NCBI GenBank assembly: GCA_050246915.1
Contig: JBFWVD010000035.1
Coordinates: 1-54,948, forward strand
Length of the DNA: 54,948 nt
Reading direction: 5' to 3'
Origin: JBFWVD01 sp050246915
GTDB taxonomy: Bacteria; Actinomycetota; Acidimicrobiia; Acidimicrobiales; Ilumatobacteraceae
Of the stretch, positions 26,566 to 35,257 are shown piece after piece (position 1 is the stretch's first letter; the number at the start of each line of letters is the position of its first letter). The position numbers were made by a program, and so were the translations under genes. Below the pieces are notes generated by a model. It had not been told where the DNA came from, ran no database searches, and worked only from the letters and a program-made list of their open reading frames with translations.

Positions 26566-27575
26566 CCAGCGCCGCAGTTCGAACGAAGAGCCAAGTCACG
26601 ATGCTTCCGTCGTTCTCGCTGTACGTCACGGCCGCCAACACCGAGCGAATCAGGCAGGCAGCCGAGTTCGGCGACTCGATCACCATCGCCGGGCCGAAGG
26701 GTCCAGAAGCCATCACCAAACTCCGTGCGAGCGGGTTCGAGAAGCCTGTGATGTTCGACGGAACGGGATACGCGGGCCATGACCTTGCCGTCGAAAAGTG
26801 GGTGTCCGCGCAGCACCGCGCCGGCGCCGATCGAGCACTTCTTCCCGGGGTGTTCCTGCCGTGGGACAAAGACGACGACACCCAGATGCTGACGGTCATC
26901 GCCGAGCAGGCGTGCATCGCTGCCGACATCGACGCGACGCTTCTCGTCGCGATCGACGGTAGATGGCTGGCTAGACGCCACACCGTGTTGGCTGACGCTC
27001 TCATCGCGGCAGAGCGACCGACGGCACTCGTGCTCGCAGACGCACGCGACCCGCTCGCTATCAAGGGTGCAGTCGCCGGACTCCGTTCGCTCGCAGGACG
27101 CGTGCCGCACCTCAGCATCCTCAGATGCGATCACGGTGGCCTGGGTGCAGTTGCTATCGGTGGCGGGCACGCGGCGATGGGGTTGTCGACCTCCACGCGA
27201 CACTTCGTAGCCACAGGAATGAACGCGCACCGGCACATAGACAACACCGCCCGCGTCTTCGTGCGTTCGGTACTCGACTGGTACCGGGCCGCTGAGATCG
27301 CCGGGTGGAGCTCAGCCGGCCCACAGCTCGGCTGCCCGCTCCAGTGCTGTCGAGGAGAGTCACTCGCCCGCTACCTCGACGCAGATCTCGATGCCACGTG
27401 GCACAACATGAACGCGCTCGCCGACTTCGGCGAATTCGTGCTCAATGCGGACCCTGACGATCGAACTGCGGAGTTCGTGAACGCCTGTCGGTCGGCGGTG
27501 TCTCGCCATGGTCTGGCCGGAATCCATGGTCCGGCTACGCCGAAGAGTCAGCTGACGAGTTGGGCGTTCTCGTAG
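26562..27575 (+). CDS. TGT-like (tRNA-guanine transglycosylase-superfamily-like) protein of unknown function
   Basis: The ATG overlaps the antitoxin stop by four bases, so it is translated with HigBA. The 337-aa sequence looks like a TIM barrel: repeated strand-helix units (ITIAGPKGPEAITKL, VMFDGTGYAG, TLLVAIDGRWLA, PTALVLADARDPLAI). Near the C-terminus, LGCPLQCCRGESL followed 17 residues later by TWHNMNALADF recalls the zinc site and HN motif of tRNA-guanine transglycosylases (C-x-C-x2-C...H). The cysteine spacing differs (C-x3-C-C), so this is a remote guess made from pattern alone. If right, it could exchange a base in tRNA or DNA. It is not ordinary Tgt: no queuosine genes are nearby. Confidence 0.55.
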   Translation: MTSAAVRTKSQVTMLPSFSLYVTAANTERIRQAAEFGDSITIAGPKGPEAITKLRASGFEKPVMFDGTGYAGHDLAVEKWVSAQHRAGADRALLPGVFLPWDKDDDTQMLTVIAEQACIAADIDATLLVAIDGRWLARRHTVLADALIAAERPTALVLADARDPLAIKGAVAGLRSLAGRVPHLSILRCDHGGLGAVAIGGGHAAMGLSTSTRHFVATGMNAHRHIDNTARVFVRSVLDWYRAAEIAGWSSAGPQLGCPLQCCRGESLARYLDADLDATWHNMNALADFGEFVLNADPDDRTAEFVNACRSAVSRHGLAGIHGPATPKSQLTSWAFS

Positions 27576-28171
27576 AGCCAACTCTCGTACGCAAGCTCGG
27601 CCATCCACCATCGGTAAACGCTCGGCACCCCAGTCTCGGCGGGGCCGGCGGCGATAGCGACCGTCGCGGCACCTGCGTCGACCTCGATGATGCCCACGGC
27701 CCATTCCCTCGCGGTGCATTCGACACGGCTGGACAGCGGCTGCGGGCTGTCCGCCACCACGGCGACGCGTTGGAAGATCGGCGTGAACCGGATCGCACGT
27801 TGGACTAGTCGTTCCGCGTTCCGGCCGACGAAGGCCACTGATCGAACTATGCCGGGAGGCGAGTAGAGCCTCTCGAAGCCGCAACCGGTCTCGTTCACCG
27901 AATGTGCTGCCGCGCGGAGGCGTTCGACCTTGCTCGGGGGGACCGCGCTCAGTGGAACCGGCACATGGCTTGGCAAGAGCCAAAGGCCGTGCAGGAGTTC
28001 GGTCGAAGTGAGCGCGCCGACACCCAGGTGCGAGCGGCGCCGATGCTCGACCGGATCGAGTTCGAAGCCGAGGAGCATCGGTGCGCTGTCAATCCGGACT
28101 GCCACCGCGGGCCGTCTGAGGATGTCGCGGACGGCGTGGGCCGCGTCAGAGATATTTGTCGTAGCTGGCAC
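27548..28171 (-). CDS. Hypothetical protein, convergent with the TGT-like gene
   Basis: GTG at 28171 is chosen because GGGAGGGGG lies just before it; upstream frame extensions overlap the HTH gene and look non-coding. The 207-aa product has three apparent parts: a VAVRIDSAPMLLGFEL strand-rich N-terminus, a central loop ending in FERLYSPPGIVRSVAFVGR, and a C-terminus (RAIRFTPIFQRVAVVAD, WAVGIIEVDAG) resembling the last strands of PD-(D/E)XK-type sce7726-like proteins, but without a visible ExK pair. Its 3' end overlaps the TGT-like gene by 28 bases, tail to tail. It follows the HTH gene by 47 bases. It may be the effector of a second HTH pair. Function is unknown. Confidence 0.6.
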   Translation of the reverse strand: MPATTNISDAAHAVRDILRRPAVAVRIDSAPMLLGFELDPVEHRRRSHLGVGALTSTELLHGLWLLPSHVPVPLSAVPPSKVERLRAAAHSVNETGCGFERLYSPPGIVRSVAFVGRNAERLVQRAIRFTPIFQRVAVVADSPQPLSSRVECTAREWAVGIIEVDAGAATVAIAAGPAETGVPSVYRWWMAELAYESWLYENAQLVS

Positions 28172-28218
28172 CTGCCCCCTCCCCTGGCTGTTGGGCCCAC
28201 GCGCATCCTGGCCGCCGA

Positions 28219-28503
28219 TCACAAACTCTGCCGAATTGACTGCGCCGAACCGGTCGACTCGGCGAGATCGTCGAGCGAGATACCACGCGCTCGAGCGATC
28301 GCAGCCACAACGAAGAAGCCGGCACCCGATCGATCCTTGCCGTCTGGGTGGCGCCACAACCGTCGGACGGCCTCGTGCGACAACCCGGAACGCCGCGCGA
28401 CATCGGCGACCGTCTCACCATCGCGGCCGAATTCGGCAAACAGCATCGTCACCAAATGCTCGACCCGCCGTTCCGAGACAGCGACCGCGGGCGGTCGGGG
28501 CAT
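28219..28503 (-). CDS. Small XRE-type helix-turn-helix regulator
   Basis: The ATG at 28503 starts MPRPPAVAVSERRVEHL; the longer ORF has no ribosome site and a poorer N-terminus. The 94-aa protein contains a Cro/CI-type HTH: GETVADVARRSGLSHEAVRRLWRHPDG. A helical C-terminus ends near the stop. It stands upstream of the 207-aa gene on the same strand and is read away from the transfer genes. A small repressor before a gene of unknown function is a common toxin-antitoxin or effector layout. The target is not known. Confidence 0.7.
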   Translation of the reverse strand: MPRPPAVAVSERRVEHLVTMLFAEFGRDGETVADVARRSGLSHEAVRRLWRHPDGKDRSGAGFFVVAAIARARGISLDDLAESTGSAQSIRQSL

Positions 28504-28555
28504 TGACTGATGGTATCCACTAGTTATTGGACTCCCGGGGATCGGCATTCCGCAC

Positions 28556-28906
28556 TCACCGATGCCGCGAGATCACGTCGAGGCCGAGGGCCAGGTTGAT
28601 TGCCAGGCGAGGATCGGGGATCACGTCATAGCGACCGCCCTCGGCCGTCGGTCTGTAGCGGTACGCGTGGGCGGACCCATCGAGGTGGAGGTGGCGGCGC
28701 GTGTCGATGTGCTTGTAGGAGTGGACTATGCGGCCGTCTCCGAACTCGGCGGCTCCCATCCACATGAAGTCCCCCACCGCGACGTCGAGACCGGTTCGCG
28801 AAGCAAGATCGGCGAATCGTTCAAGCGCAAGCCAGTCGTGCTCGCGGTCATGTTCGTACCTGTGGCCGACGGGGAGCGTGGCGTCGACGCGACGCTCGCC
28901 GTTCAT
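28556..28906 (-). CDS. Small hypothetical protein, coupled to the primase gene
   Basis: This 116-aa protein starts at the ATG that overlaps the primase stop (ATGA), so the two are translated together. It has a WLALERFADLASR helix, a TGLDVAVGDFMWMGAAEFGDG segment and a RRHLHLDGSAHAYRYRPT strand pair. Charged residues are abundant and no cysteine or P-loop is present. It is the last gene of the minus-strand transfer operon that starts at 35135. I do not recognise it. Confidence 0.65.
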   Translation of the reverse strand: MNGERRVDATLPVGHRYEHDREHDWLALERFADLASRTGLDVAVGDFMWMGAAEFGDGRIVHSYKHIDTRRHLHLDGSAHAYRYRPTAEGGRYDVIPDPRLAINLALGLDVISRHR

Positions 28907-29973
28907 CGCAGGCTCCGGGCGAGGTCGTGGTGCTTCGGTCCGTGGCGTTGTGCCACCGGCTCAAACTGGCGGCCAAGCCAATGGTCGTCTCCGCCGAGCA
29001 TCGTGTTGACGTCGGAGCCGTCGGGTAGTGAGAGAACCTGGTTCGGGCAGCCGACCTGTGTCAGCCATGAGGACAGGGTTTCACTGGCGTTGCGTCCCGC
29101 TGAGTCTCCATCGAACGCCACCACGACGCTGCGGCCGTCCGCTCCCCTCGCGATGCGTCGCGTGATTCGTTCGTCGACGTAGGTCGCGCCGAGCACGGCA
29201 ACAGCCGGTACACCAACGCTGGCAACGCTGAGCGCGTCGATGAGGCCTTCGCATACGACAAGGTGCGCTCGGTCGGTGAGCCTCGCCGGGGTAACCCATC
29301 CGATCCGAGGGTTGGGTGCGATACGGCCGGCGGGGTTGTCGTACTTCGCTCGGCCCTCGACGTGGTCGAGGTAGCGAGCCTGGACATAGGTGACTCGCCC
29401 ATCGAGGTCGAGCGTTGGCAAGACCGCCGCGGTTCCGCCGCGCGGGAGCCCCGCCGCCCGCTTCAACGCAGCGGGTCCCGGATCGGCGCCGACATGGTTT
29501 GCTTTGAGGGCGTCGGGGGCGAGTCCTCGTTCGTTGGCGAGGTAGTCAAGAACCCGGCGCCCGGCGGGACGCCACAGGATTCGTTCACACGCTGCGACGT
29601 ATGCGAGAAGCTCCGGTGCTGGGTCCGCCGGAAAGCTCACGGTGGCGAGTCGCTGGGATGGTCGCCGGTCACCGATGTCGTGAGTGATTCCGGCTCGTCG
29701 TTCGAGTTCGGCGATGGCGTCGGCGACCGTGGCGCCGCGGGCGACCATGAGCGCGTCGATGGCGGTGCCGCCGTGACCACCGGACCAACATTTCCAGCGT
29801 TGGACACCACGACGGTCGGTGAACATCGTGATCGAGGGGTGTTGATCGTCGTGGCCGGCGTCGATGCAACGCCACCGCGCGGTTGGCCCGAGCCGGGTTG
29901 CCGGCGCCGAGGACAGCTCGTCGAGCAGCGCGGCGAGGTCGATCCGGTGCAAGAGATCGTCGCGGTCGATCAT
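28903..29973 (-). CDS. DnaG-type primase with CHC2-like zinc finger and Toprim domain
   Basis: The N-terminus (RWRCIDAGHDDQHPSITMF...RWKCW) is a CHC2-like zinc ribbon with a HDD/HPS pattern. The middle links to a Toprim domain with VVCEGLIDALS (the conserved glutamate) and VVVAFDGDSAGR (DxD). At 356 aa it is a short plasmid- or ICE-type primase, without the DnaG helicase-binding domain. It would prime the complementary strand after transfer. It lies 9 bases after the VirB4-like ATPase stop and is part of the same operon. Zinc-ligand identity is judged by eye. Confidence 0.85.
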   Translation of the reverse strand: MIDRDDLLHRIDLAALLDELSSAPATRLGPTARWRCIDAGHDDQHPSITMFTDRRGVQRWKCWSGGHGGTAIDALMVARGATVADAIAELERRAGITHDIGDRRPSQRLATVSFPADPAPELLAYVAACERILWRPAGRRVLDYLANERGLAPDALKANHVGADPGPAALKRAAGLPRGGTAAVLPTLDLDGRVTYVQARYLDHVEGRAKYDNPAGRIAPNPRIGWVTPARLTDRAHLVVCEGLIDALSVASVGVPAVAVLGATYVDERITRRIARGADGRSVVVAFDGDSAGRNASETLSSWLTQVGCPNQVLSLPDGSDVNTMLGGDDHWLGRQFEPVAQRHGPKHHDLARSLR

Positions 29974-29982
29974 CGTCGGGTC

Positions 29983-31338
29983 TCATGCCGTCATCGGGTT
30001 TGCCGACATCGCCGCGTCGGTGTCGACGAGACGTCGTTCGAGTGGACCGCCGATGAGGTGTTGCACGACGGTGGCGCGGTTGGCGACGAGCCACAGCGCA
30101 CGCCCTTTGACGAGTCGAGTGATGAGCGTCGTTTCGACGTCGGTGAGGTGAAGGAGTCGGCGGGCGTCGTCGACCTGGTCGGGTGCCTGTCGGAAAATCA
30201 CTCTGGTCTGGACGTCGGCGAGGAGGCCGGTGGCGATCTTGGCGGCGGCGGTCCCGTCGTCGGATTGGGAACGCAGGTCCGACAGCCGGTGGCAGATGAG
30301 CACGTTCCAGATGCCATACAGCCGACAGAGTTTGAGCCGGGCTTGGAGGTGTTTCGCGGCTCGTTCGGTGGCGAGCATCGCCCACACCTCGTCGTCGACG
30401 AGGATCCCGCGTCGTCCCTGTCGGTGCAGATCGCCCATCACGGTTTGGAGCCACGCGGTAGCTGCCATCTGCACGAGCGGGAGGGCTTCAGTGTTCGCGA
30501 ACACCGCGGACAGATCAAGCACGATCCCGGGACCGGTCTCCCAGTCGACGGTGACGGTGGTGGGCCCGTCGAACATGCCGCGCAGAGTTCGCTCGAGGAG
30601 TTTCCCGAGCCCAAGGCGAAGATGCGTGCGTGCGGCGCCGAGGTCGTCGACGGCGATGAAGGCAAGGTCGCGTCGTCCGGTGAGCGTGTCGGGGAGCTCT
30701 CCGAGGAGTCGGGCGAGGTCGATGAGTGTCGCGCCGGGGGCAGTGTCGGCGAGGTGTTCGACGGCGAGAGTGAGCAGGGTCTCTTCGACCGCGGTGAGGT
30801 CGCGTCGGAGCACGACACCAAGTAGGCCGACCATGAGAGTCTGGCGATTCAAGAGCGACAGGGCAGGGTCGCCGGGCCCGGCGTCGAGCGGGTTCACCCT
30901 GTCGTGACCGCCGGGTGCGAGACGCACGACGGCGAGACCGAGGCCGGCGCCGATGGCCCCGTATTCGCCTTTGGGGTCGGAGATGGCGATGAACCGGCGG
31001 CGTCCGTAGTAGCCGGCTTGTCGCCACAGGATCGTCTTCGCGGTGGCGGATTTGCCGAAGCCGGGTTCGCCGACGATGAGCATGTTGGAGTTGGTGAGGG
31101 TGGCGCCGCCGAGGTCGCGGCCATACAGCTCGAACGGATCGAAGAACCACCCGGACCCGCCGGCGGAGACGTTCACGCCGAGGAACGGGCCGCGCTCCCC
31201 CGCGTTGTGTCCTCCGTGGAACGGGTAGATCGACGCGACATTCGCGGTGGTCCCACGGTGTCTCGCGACCCGCAGACCGGTCCCGAACCTTGCGGTCAGC
31301 GACGGTGATGGTGTCTCCAAGCGTGCCGGGGGTTTCAT
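29983..31338 (-). CDS. VirB4/TraC-like conjugative ATPase (ATPase domain only)
   Basis: The 451-aa protein starts at the ATG that overlaps the SCO6880 stop (ATGA). It has a Walker A GEPGFGKS at 90-97 and a Walker B RGILVDDEVWAML near 345, the VirB4/HerA-FtsK-type ATPase pattern. It lacks the long VirB4 N-terminal domain, which may be supplied by the SCO6880 protein just upstream. VirB4 powers pilus and channel assembly at the inner membrane. The separate VirD4-type motor in this window does the DNA pumping. The order and overlaps (SCO6880, VirB4, primase) show one operon. Confidence 0.88.
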   Translation of the reverse strand: MKPPARLETPSPSLTARFGTGLRVARHRGTTANVASIYPFHGGHNAGERGPFLGVNVSAGGSGWFFDPFELYGRDLGGATLTNSNMLIVGEPGFGKSATAKTILWRQAGYYGRRRFIAISDPKGEYGAIGAGLGLAVVRLAPGGHDRVNPLDAGPGDPALSLLNRQTLMVGLLGVVLRRDLTAVEETLLTLAVEHLADTAPGATLIDLARLLGELPDTLTGRRDLAFIAVDDLGAARTHLRLGLGKLLERTLRGMFDGPTTVTVDWETGPGIVLDLSAVFANTEALPLVQMAATAWLQTVMGDLHRQGRRGILVDDEVWAMLATERAAKHLQARLKLCRLYGIWNVLICHRLSDLRSQSDDGTAAAKIATGLLADVQTRVIFRQAPDQVDDARRLLHLTDVETTLITRLVKGRALWLVANRATVVQHLIGGPLERRLVDTDAAMSANPMTA

Positions 31339-32843
31339 TGGCCGATCCTTCGAGCGATGCTCCGCCCAAGCGGAAGTGACGACACCCACCCGGCACCGTG
31401 TCGTGCGAACAGCGGATGGAGTTCGATGCCGGCTTGCGCAGCGGTCTGTTCGACCAACCCACTGACGGCGTCGAGGTCGTCGAGGGTCGCGGCGGTGACC
31501 GTGAGGAGTCCGACGTAGGCGAGTTCGCTGAACCCGTCGTTGAGTTCGGTCTCGCGCAGTGTCACTTCGCGTACGGCTTTGCGATCAGCAGCCCGAATCC
31601 GGAACCCTCGACGGGCCCGGTCGTCTGCGTTCGTTTCGCGGGTCACGGTCTCCTTGTCGATGTCGCGGTCCGAGCGTGACGGGGCGATCGGTTCGAAGAC
31701 CACCGTTACCGTCCTGGTAGTGGGGATGGCGAACAGGAGTTGGTCGAGCCAACCGGCGGGGACTTCGCGGCGCGGCCACCGCGCGAACCACCAGGTGCGA
31801 TGTAGCGAACCATCGACGCGGACGTGGTCCCAATGTTCCTCGACCGCGAGCGGACCGAAGTCGGGTGCGGCTTTACCGGCCGCGGCCGCGAGCGATCTCG
31901 ACAAGGTGGGCAGCATTCCGACGAGACGCGGGTCGGACCGCAGCCGTGTCGCTTCAACGATCGACGCCGCGTCGAGTGGGGCACCGACGTCGAGGCCCGC
32001 GTGTTCAAGGCGGGACGCGAACAGGCGCATCTCTTCCAGCAGCACGCCTACCGCCGACTCGACATCGTGTCCGGGTCGGCGACGCCTCGAGCGGACCAGG
32101 CGTGGATCGACGGTGACCTCGATGAGGACCTCGTGACGAACGCTCGTTGGCGCAACCGTTTCGACGAGGGCGAGATAGGACTGGCGGGCAGGACTGTCGG
32201 GTTCATCGACCCAACGGGCCCGAACGTCACGGAGGTGATCATCGACACCGGTCGGTGAAGTCCAATCGCGCCACGTCACGCGGACCACTGCTCCGCCCTC
32301 GCGGCAGAACCCGCCAAGCGCAAGGCCCCACAAGTCGACCTTGGAGTCCTGGGTGAACGGATCGGCCAACGCGAACTGCCCGTCACTGGACACCGGCAAC
32401 ACCGCAGTCACGGTCCCAACCTTGCGATCTCGCACGACACCCACGACGCCCGGCGCGAGTCCCGCGATCATCCACGGGCGGTCGACCTCGAACAGCTCCA
32501 GGCCATCAAGCGCTCGGGGCAGCGGCGCCGGAACAACTCCGTCAACGACAAGCGGAACGCGACGGCACCACCGGTGACGGCCAAGCGCCCGTCGCCACCC
32601 CCACACGATGAGCCGTGGAAGCAGTTCGAGGATCGGTCGGCCGCCGACCCGACCGAATCCGATCAGTGCGCACACGAGCAGCGGGGTGATCGCGAGTGGG
32701 AGCGGCGCATGGGCGAGCACACCCAACCAACCGGTGATCACTCCAACCGCAAAGGTGATCAGAAGTGAAGGTGGCATGTTGCCGAACAGGCCAGCGCGAC
32801 GGACCGCGGCGAACCGGTAACGGCGAGCAACATCGACAGTCAT
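31335..32843 (-). CDS. SCO6880-family T4SS protein (PrgI-like plus VirB4 N-domain)
   Basis: The 502-aa product has an N-terminal pair of transmembrane segments (~24-45 and ~48-70) like PrgI/VirB3, then a soluble part. This is the SCO6880 family from Streptomyces, found next to VirB4 ATPases in actinobacterial T4SS loci. No P-loop is visible. I infer that it is the membrane-anchored part that VirB4 would otherwise carry at its N-terminus. Its ATG overlaps the VirB6-like stop (ATGA) and its stop overlaps the ATPase start. Confidence 0.85.
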   Translation of the reverse strand: MTVDVARRYRFAAVRRAGLFGNMPPSLLITFAVGVITGWLGVLAHAPLPLAITPLLVCALIGFGRVGGRPILELLPRLIVWGWRRALGRHRWCRRVPLVVDGVVPAPLPRALDGLELFEVDRPWMIAGLAPGVVGVVRDRKVGTVTAVLPVSSDGQFALADPFTQDSKVDLWGLALGGFCREGGAVVRVTWRDWTSPTGVDDHLRDVRARWVDEPDSPARQSYLALVETVAPTSVRHEVLIEVTVDPRLVRSRRRRPGHDVESAVGVLLEEMRLFASRLEHAGLDVGAPLDAASIVEATRLRSDPRLVGMLPTLSRSLAAAAGKAAPDFGPLAVEEHWDHVRVDGSLHRTWWFARWPRREVPAGWLDQLLFAIPTTRTVTVVFEPIAPSRSDRDIDKETVTRETNADDRARRGFRIRAADRKAVREVTLRETELNDGFSELAYVGLLTVTAATLDDLDAVSGLVEQTAAQAGIELHPLFARHGAGWVSSLPLGRSIARRIGQ

Positions 32844-34111
32844 GTCTCGTCCTCCGAATCATGTTGAGGTAGCTGGACGTCGACCGCCTGAGCGCTCGTC
32901 GAGGCGGCCTTGCGCGCCGCCGACGCGGCGACAACAGCGGCAACGCCCAGCGGACCCGCAGCCGCGCCCGCGCCTGCTGCCCCGGCGCCACGGCCCGAGG
33001 ATCCAGCTGCGCCGGCCATGCGAGCGGCGCTCCCGACGCCGCTCGTCACATCCGCGCCAGATGACCCGACAACTCCACCCGCTCCACCGCCACCCGACGC
33101 GTCCGTCGGCCCCGTGTTGGACGAGAGCCGGTGCATAGTCGATTGCGTGTAGTACTGGAACTGCATCCCCGTCGACGCGGCACGTAACGGGCCCGCCGCG
33201 ACACCGGCGGCGACCGTCGCCGCGGCGGCGACCGGTATGAGGCGGTAGACGAGGTACGGCATGAATGCAGCGATGCCGAAGGTGATGATCCCGACCACAA
33301 GTGTGGAGAACTCCGCGAGGCCATTGTCGACGATGCCGTCGCCTGGGTTGCCGGTGGCGCCCACACCGCCGAGTGCACCGACGCCCACCGACAACGCCAG
33401 CGCGATCACCGGTTTGGCGAGGATCAGCGCTGCCAACAACTCAATCGTGTGACGGGCCATCCCTCGCAACGCCGGCCAGACCATGCCGGGAAGACCGAAC
33501 GCAATCGCGAGCACGACGACGAGGTAGATGAGCGAGTCGCGCAGCATCAACACGAACCACAGGAACAGCAACGCGACCATCAACACGAGCAGGACGAGCG
33601 GTGCGAGAAACGTTCCGCCCGGAACGGTGGTAGCGATGCGCCCGATCCCGTCGAACGTCGTGATCGCGTTGCTACGCATGCCTACCCACACCGCGTCGCT
33701 CATCGCGTCGCTCAACCCGACGGCGGCCTGAGCAAGGGTGACGAGAGCCACCATCACGAACACTGTGAACGGCAGATCGATGAACGCCCGGCGGACCACG
33801 CCACCGACGTCGCCGGTGGCGACGCCATGGGCGATAGCGACGAAGAACACGGCGAGGAGCACGAGTCCACCGATGCGCGCAGCGACCTGATAGGGGCTCG
33901 TTGCCGTTCCGGAGAACCACTCAGCGTCGAGATGAGGCGAGGTGGTGCGATCCATGACCGCCCACACGAACCCGAGGAGCTGCACGCACCCCTTCGCGAT
34001 CCAGTTCGTGATCCCCTCGAAGATCTTGTCGCCCGCCCACCCGGCCAGGCTCTGAAACGGCGAAGTCACGAAGTTCCACAGCGAGTCGAACGGGTTCCCG
34101 ATCGGAAACAT
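32840..34111 (-). CDS. VirB6/TrbL-like integral membrane T4SS protein
   Basis: Start ATG 34111 overlaps the preceding lipoprotein gene stop by one base (TGATG). The 423-aa protein has at least six hydrophobic segments (e.g. IGGLVLLAVFFVAI, FTVFVMVALVTLAQA, LAPLVLLVLMVALLFLWF, LIYLVVVLAIAFGLPG, LVVGIITFGIAAFM). It ends in a ~110-residue Ala/Gly/Ser-rich tail (SGGGGAGGVVGSSG), which may be unstructured. This is the TrbL/VirB6 polytopic channel component. It belongs to the operon from 35135 down. Family is assigned by topology and position. Confidence 0.8.
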   Translation of the reverse strand: MFPIGNPFDSLWNFVTSPFQSLAGWAGDKIFEGITNWIAKGCVQLLGFVWAVMDRTTSPHLDAEWFSGTATSPYQVAARIGGLVLLAVFFVAIAHGVATGDVGGVVRRAFIDLPFTVFVMVALVTLAQAAVGLSDAMSDAVWVGMRSNAITTFDGIGRIATTVPGGTFLAPLVLLVLMVALLFLWFVLMLRDSLIYLVVVLAIAFGLPGMVWPALRGMARHTIELLAALILAKPVIALALSVGVGALGGVGATGNPGDGIVDNGLAEFSTLVVGIITFGIAAFMPYLVYRLIPVAAAATVAAGVAAGPLRAASTGMQFQYYTQSTMHRLSSNTGPTDASGGGGAGGVVGSSGADVTSGVGSAARMAGAAGSSGRGAGAAGAGAAAGPLGVAAVVAASAARKAASTSAQAVDVQLPQHDSEDET

Positions 34112-34776
34112 CAGCGTTCCCCTGCCGTCGCCGGCTGCCATTGGGCGACAACAGCGAACCGGTCCCAACTCGACGGAAGCGCATCCGTCGCAACGGGTGT
34201 CGGCCCCTCACTTGCGGTGAACGAAGCGAGTTTCCACTGACCGACTTCGACAACAAGCACGAGCTGGCTCGTGCGGAACACCAGCCGAGGTGCTCCAAGG
34301 TCCTTGGCCCCGAACACGACCACGCTCCACACCTGTACCCGCACCTCGCCCGTGATCGGGTCGTTGGACACGTCGATCGTGATCGGTGTCTCCACGAGGC
34401 GCAGTTCCGTCGCCGGGACTGGCAAGCCGTTCGCCAGCTTTTCGAGATCGACGTCGAGGTTGGTGACCATTGCCGCGACCGATGCCTGCGCGACGCGCTG
34501 ACGAACGAGTTCGCTACGGGCAATCGGCCCCATCTTGAGCAAGTCGCCTGTCGACGCCACCCAACCCGACGCGATCGACCGGGCTTGCGCGAGTGACGGT
34601 GCCGCGACCATCCCACCCGTGGCCGAGCCGCTGTTCGCCCTGCCCGCATCAGCGTGGCGCGCAACAGATGTTGACGCGGCGGGGTCTCGTTGACTGCGGG
34701 GATTCGCACCGCCGGCACATCCCGCCAGCGATGCGCCCAGCAGCGCGACGGCTGCGAGTTGGCGGGCCGCTGTCAT
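34111..34776 (-). CDS. T4SS-associated lipoprotein
   Basis: ATG 34776 overlaps the VirB2-like stop (ATGA). The N-terminus TAARQLAAVALLGASLAGC has a clear lipobox (LAGC, C20). The mature part has a low-complexity linker and a strand-rich domain (ELRLVETPITIDVSNDP, EVRVQVWSVVVFGAKDL, LVLVVEVGQWKL), which may be a small conjugation-channel domain. Analogous genes occupy this place in actinobacterial T4SS loci. It is a likely cell-surface component. No homologue is named with confidence. Confidence 0.75.
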   Translation of the reverse strand: MTAARQLAAVALLGASLAGCAGGANPRSQRDPAASTSVARHADAGRANSGSATGGMVAAPSLAQARSIASGWVASTGDLLKMGPIARSELVRQRVAQASVAAMVTNLDVDLEKLANGLPVPATELRLVETPITIDVSNDPITGEVRVQVWSVVVFGAKDLGAPRLVFRTSQLVLVVEVGQWKLASFTASEGPTPVATDALPSSWDRFAVVAQWQPATAGER

Positions 34777-35135
34777 CCGCCTTGTCCTGCGTTGAACAGC
34801 ATGTTGACCATGCTCGGGCCGAGCCCGATGATCAGCGCACCAAGGGCGCCGCCAAGCACGAACTGCTTTCCCTTCGACGCGCCGCCGTAGCTGCCAGTCG
34901 AGGCCGACACCCACCAACCGCCCGCCCCCAACACGATGGCGGCGAGCGAGAGCCACAGCCCCCACTGCATCATCCAGCCGAGCACCTGATTCCACAGTGC
35001 GGCTCCAGGCATCCCGACTGTCGACGGGGTCGGGTTCACCGGGTCGGCGTGCGCCGGCGATGCTGGTACCAACGCCACAGCAGCCATCACCGCCACCAGG
35101 CCTCGCCGAACCAACCTCGGCCATCGATCAGTCAT
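34773..35135 (-). CDS. VirB2/TrbC-like pilin-like membrane protein
   Basis: ATG 35135 has GAGGAGG seven bases upstream, so the longer frame is rejected. The 120-aa product has a basic N-terminus with a signal sequence ending near PASPAHA, then two hydrophobic segments (WGLWLSLAAIVLGAGGWWV and FVLGGALGALIIGLGPSMV). This matches TrbC/VirB2 pilin subunits. It is the first gene of the T4SS operon. It diverges from the hydrolase gene, and the 122-base gap would hold both promoters. Confidence 0.75.
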   Translation of the reverse strand: MTDRWPRLVRRGLVAVMAAVALVPASPAHADPVNPTPSTVGMPGAALWNQVLGWMMQWGLWLSLAAIVLGAGGWWVSASTGSYGGASKGKQFVLGGALGALIIGLGPSMVNMLFNAGQGG

Positions 35136-35257
35136 CACGAGCCTCCTCGTTGCCGGGAGGGATCGCATGGCCCTCCTCGACCTACGTACAGAGGCCCGAA
35201 GCCGCCACGCGCAGCACATCTGCTGCGACTGTTCCGATCGCGTCTCTGTAAGCGGCC

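Noticed and set aside
29263..30825. Long plus-strand open frame opposite the primase and VirB4-like genes
   Set aside because: It is antisense to two genes with recognisable motifs and has no coding features of its own.
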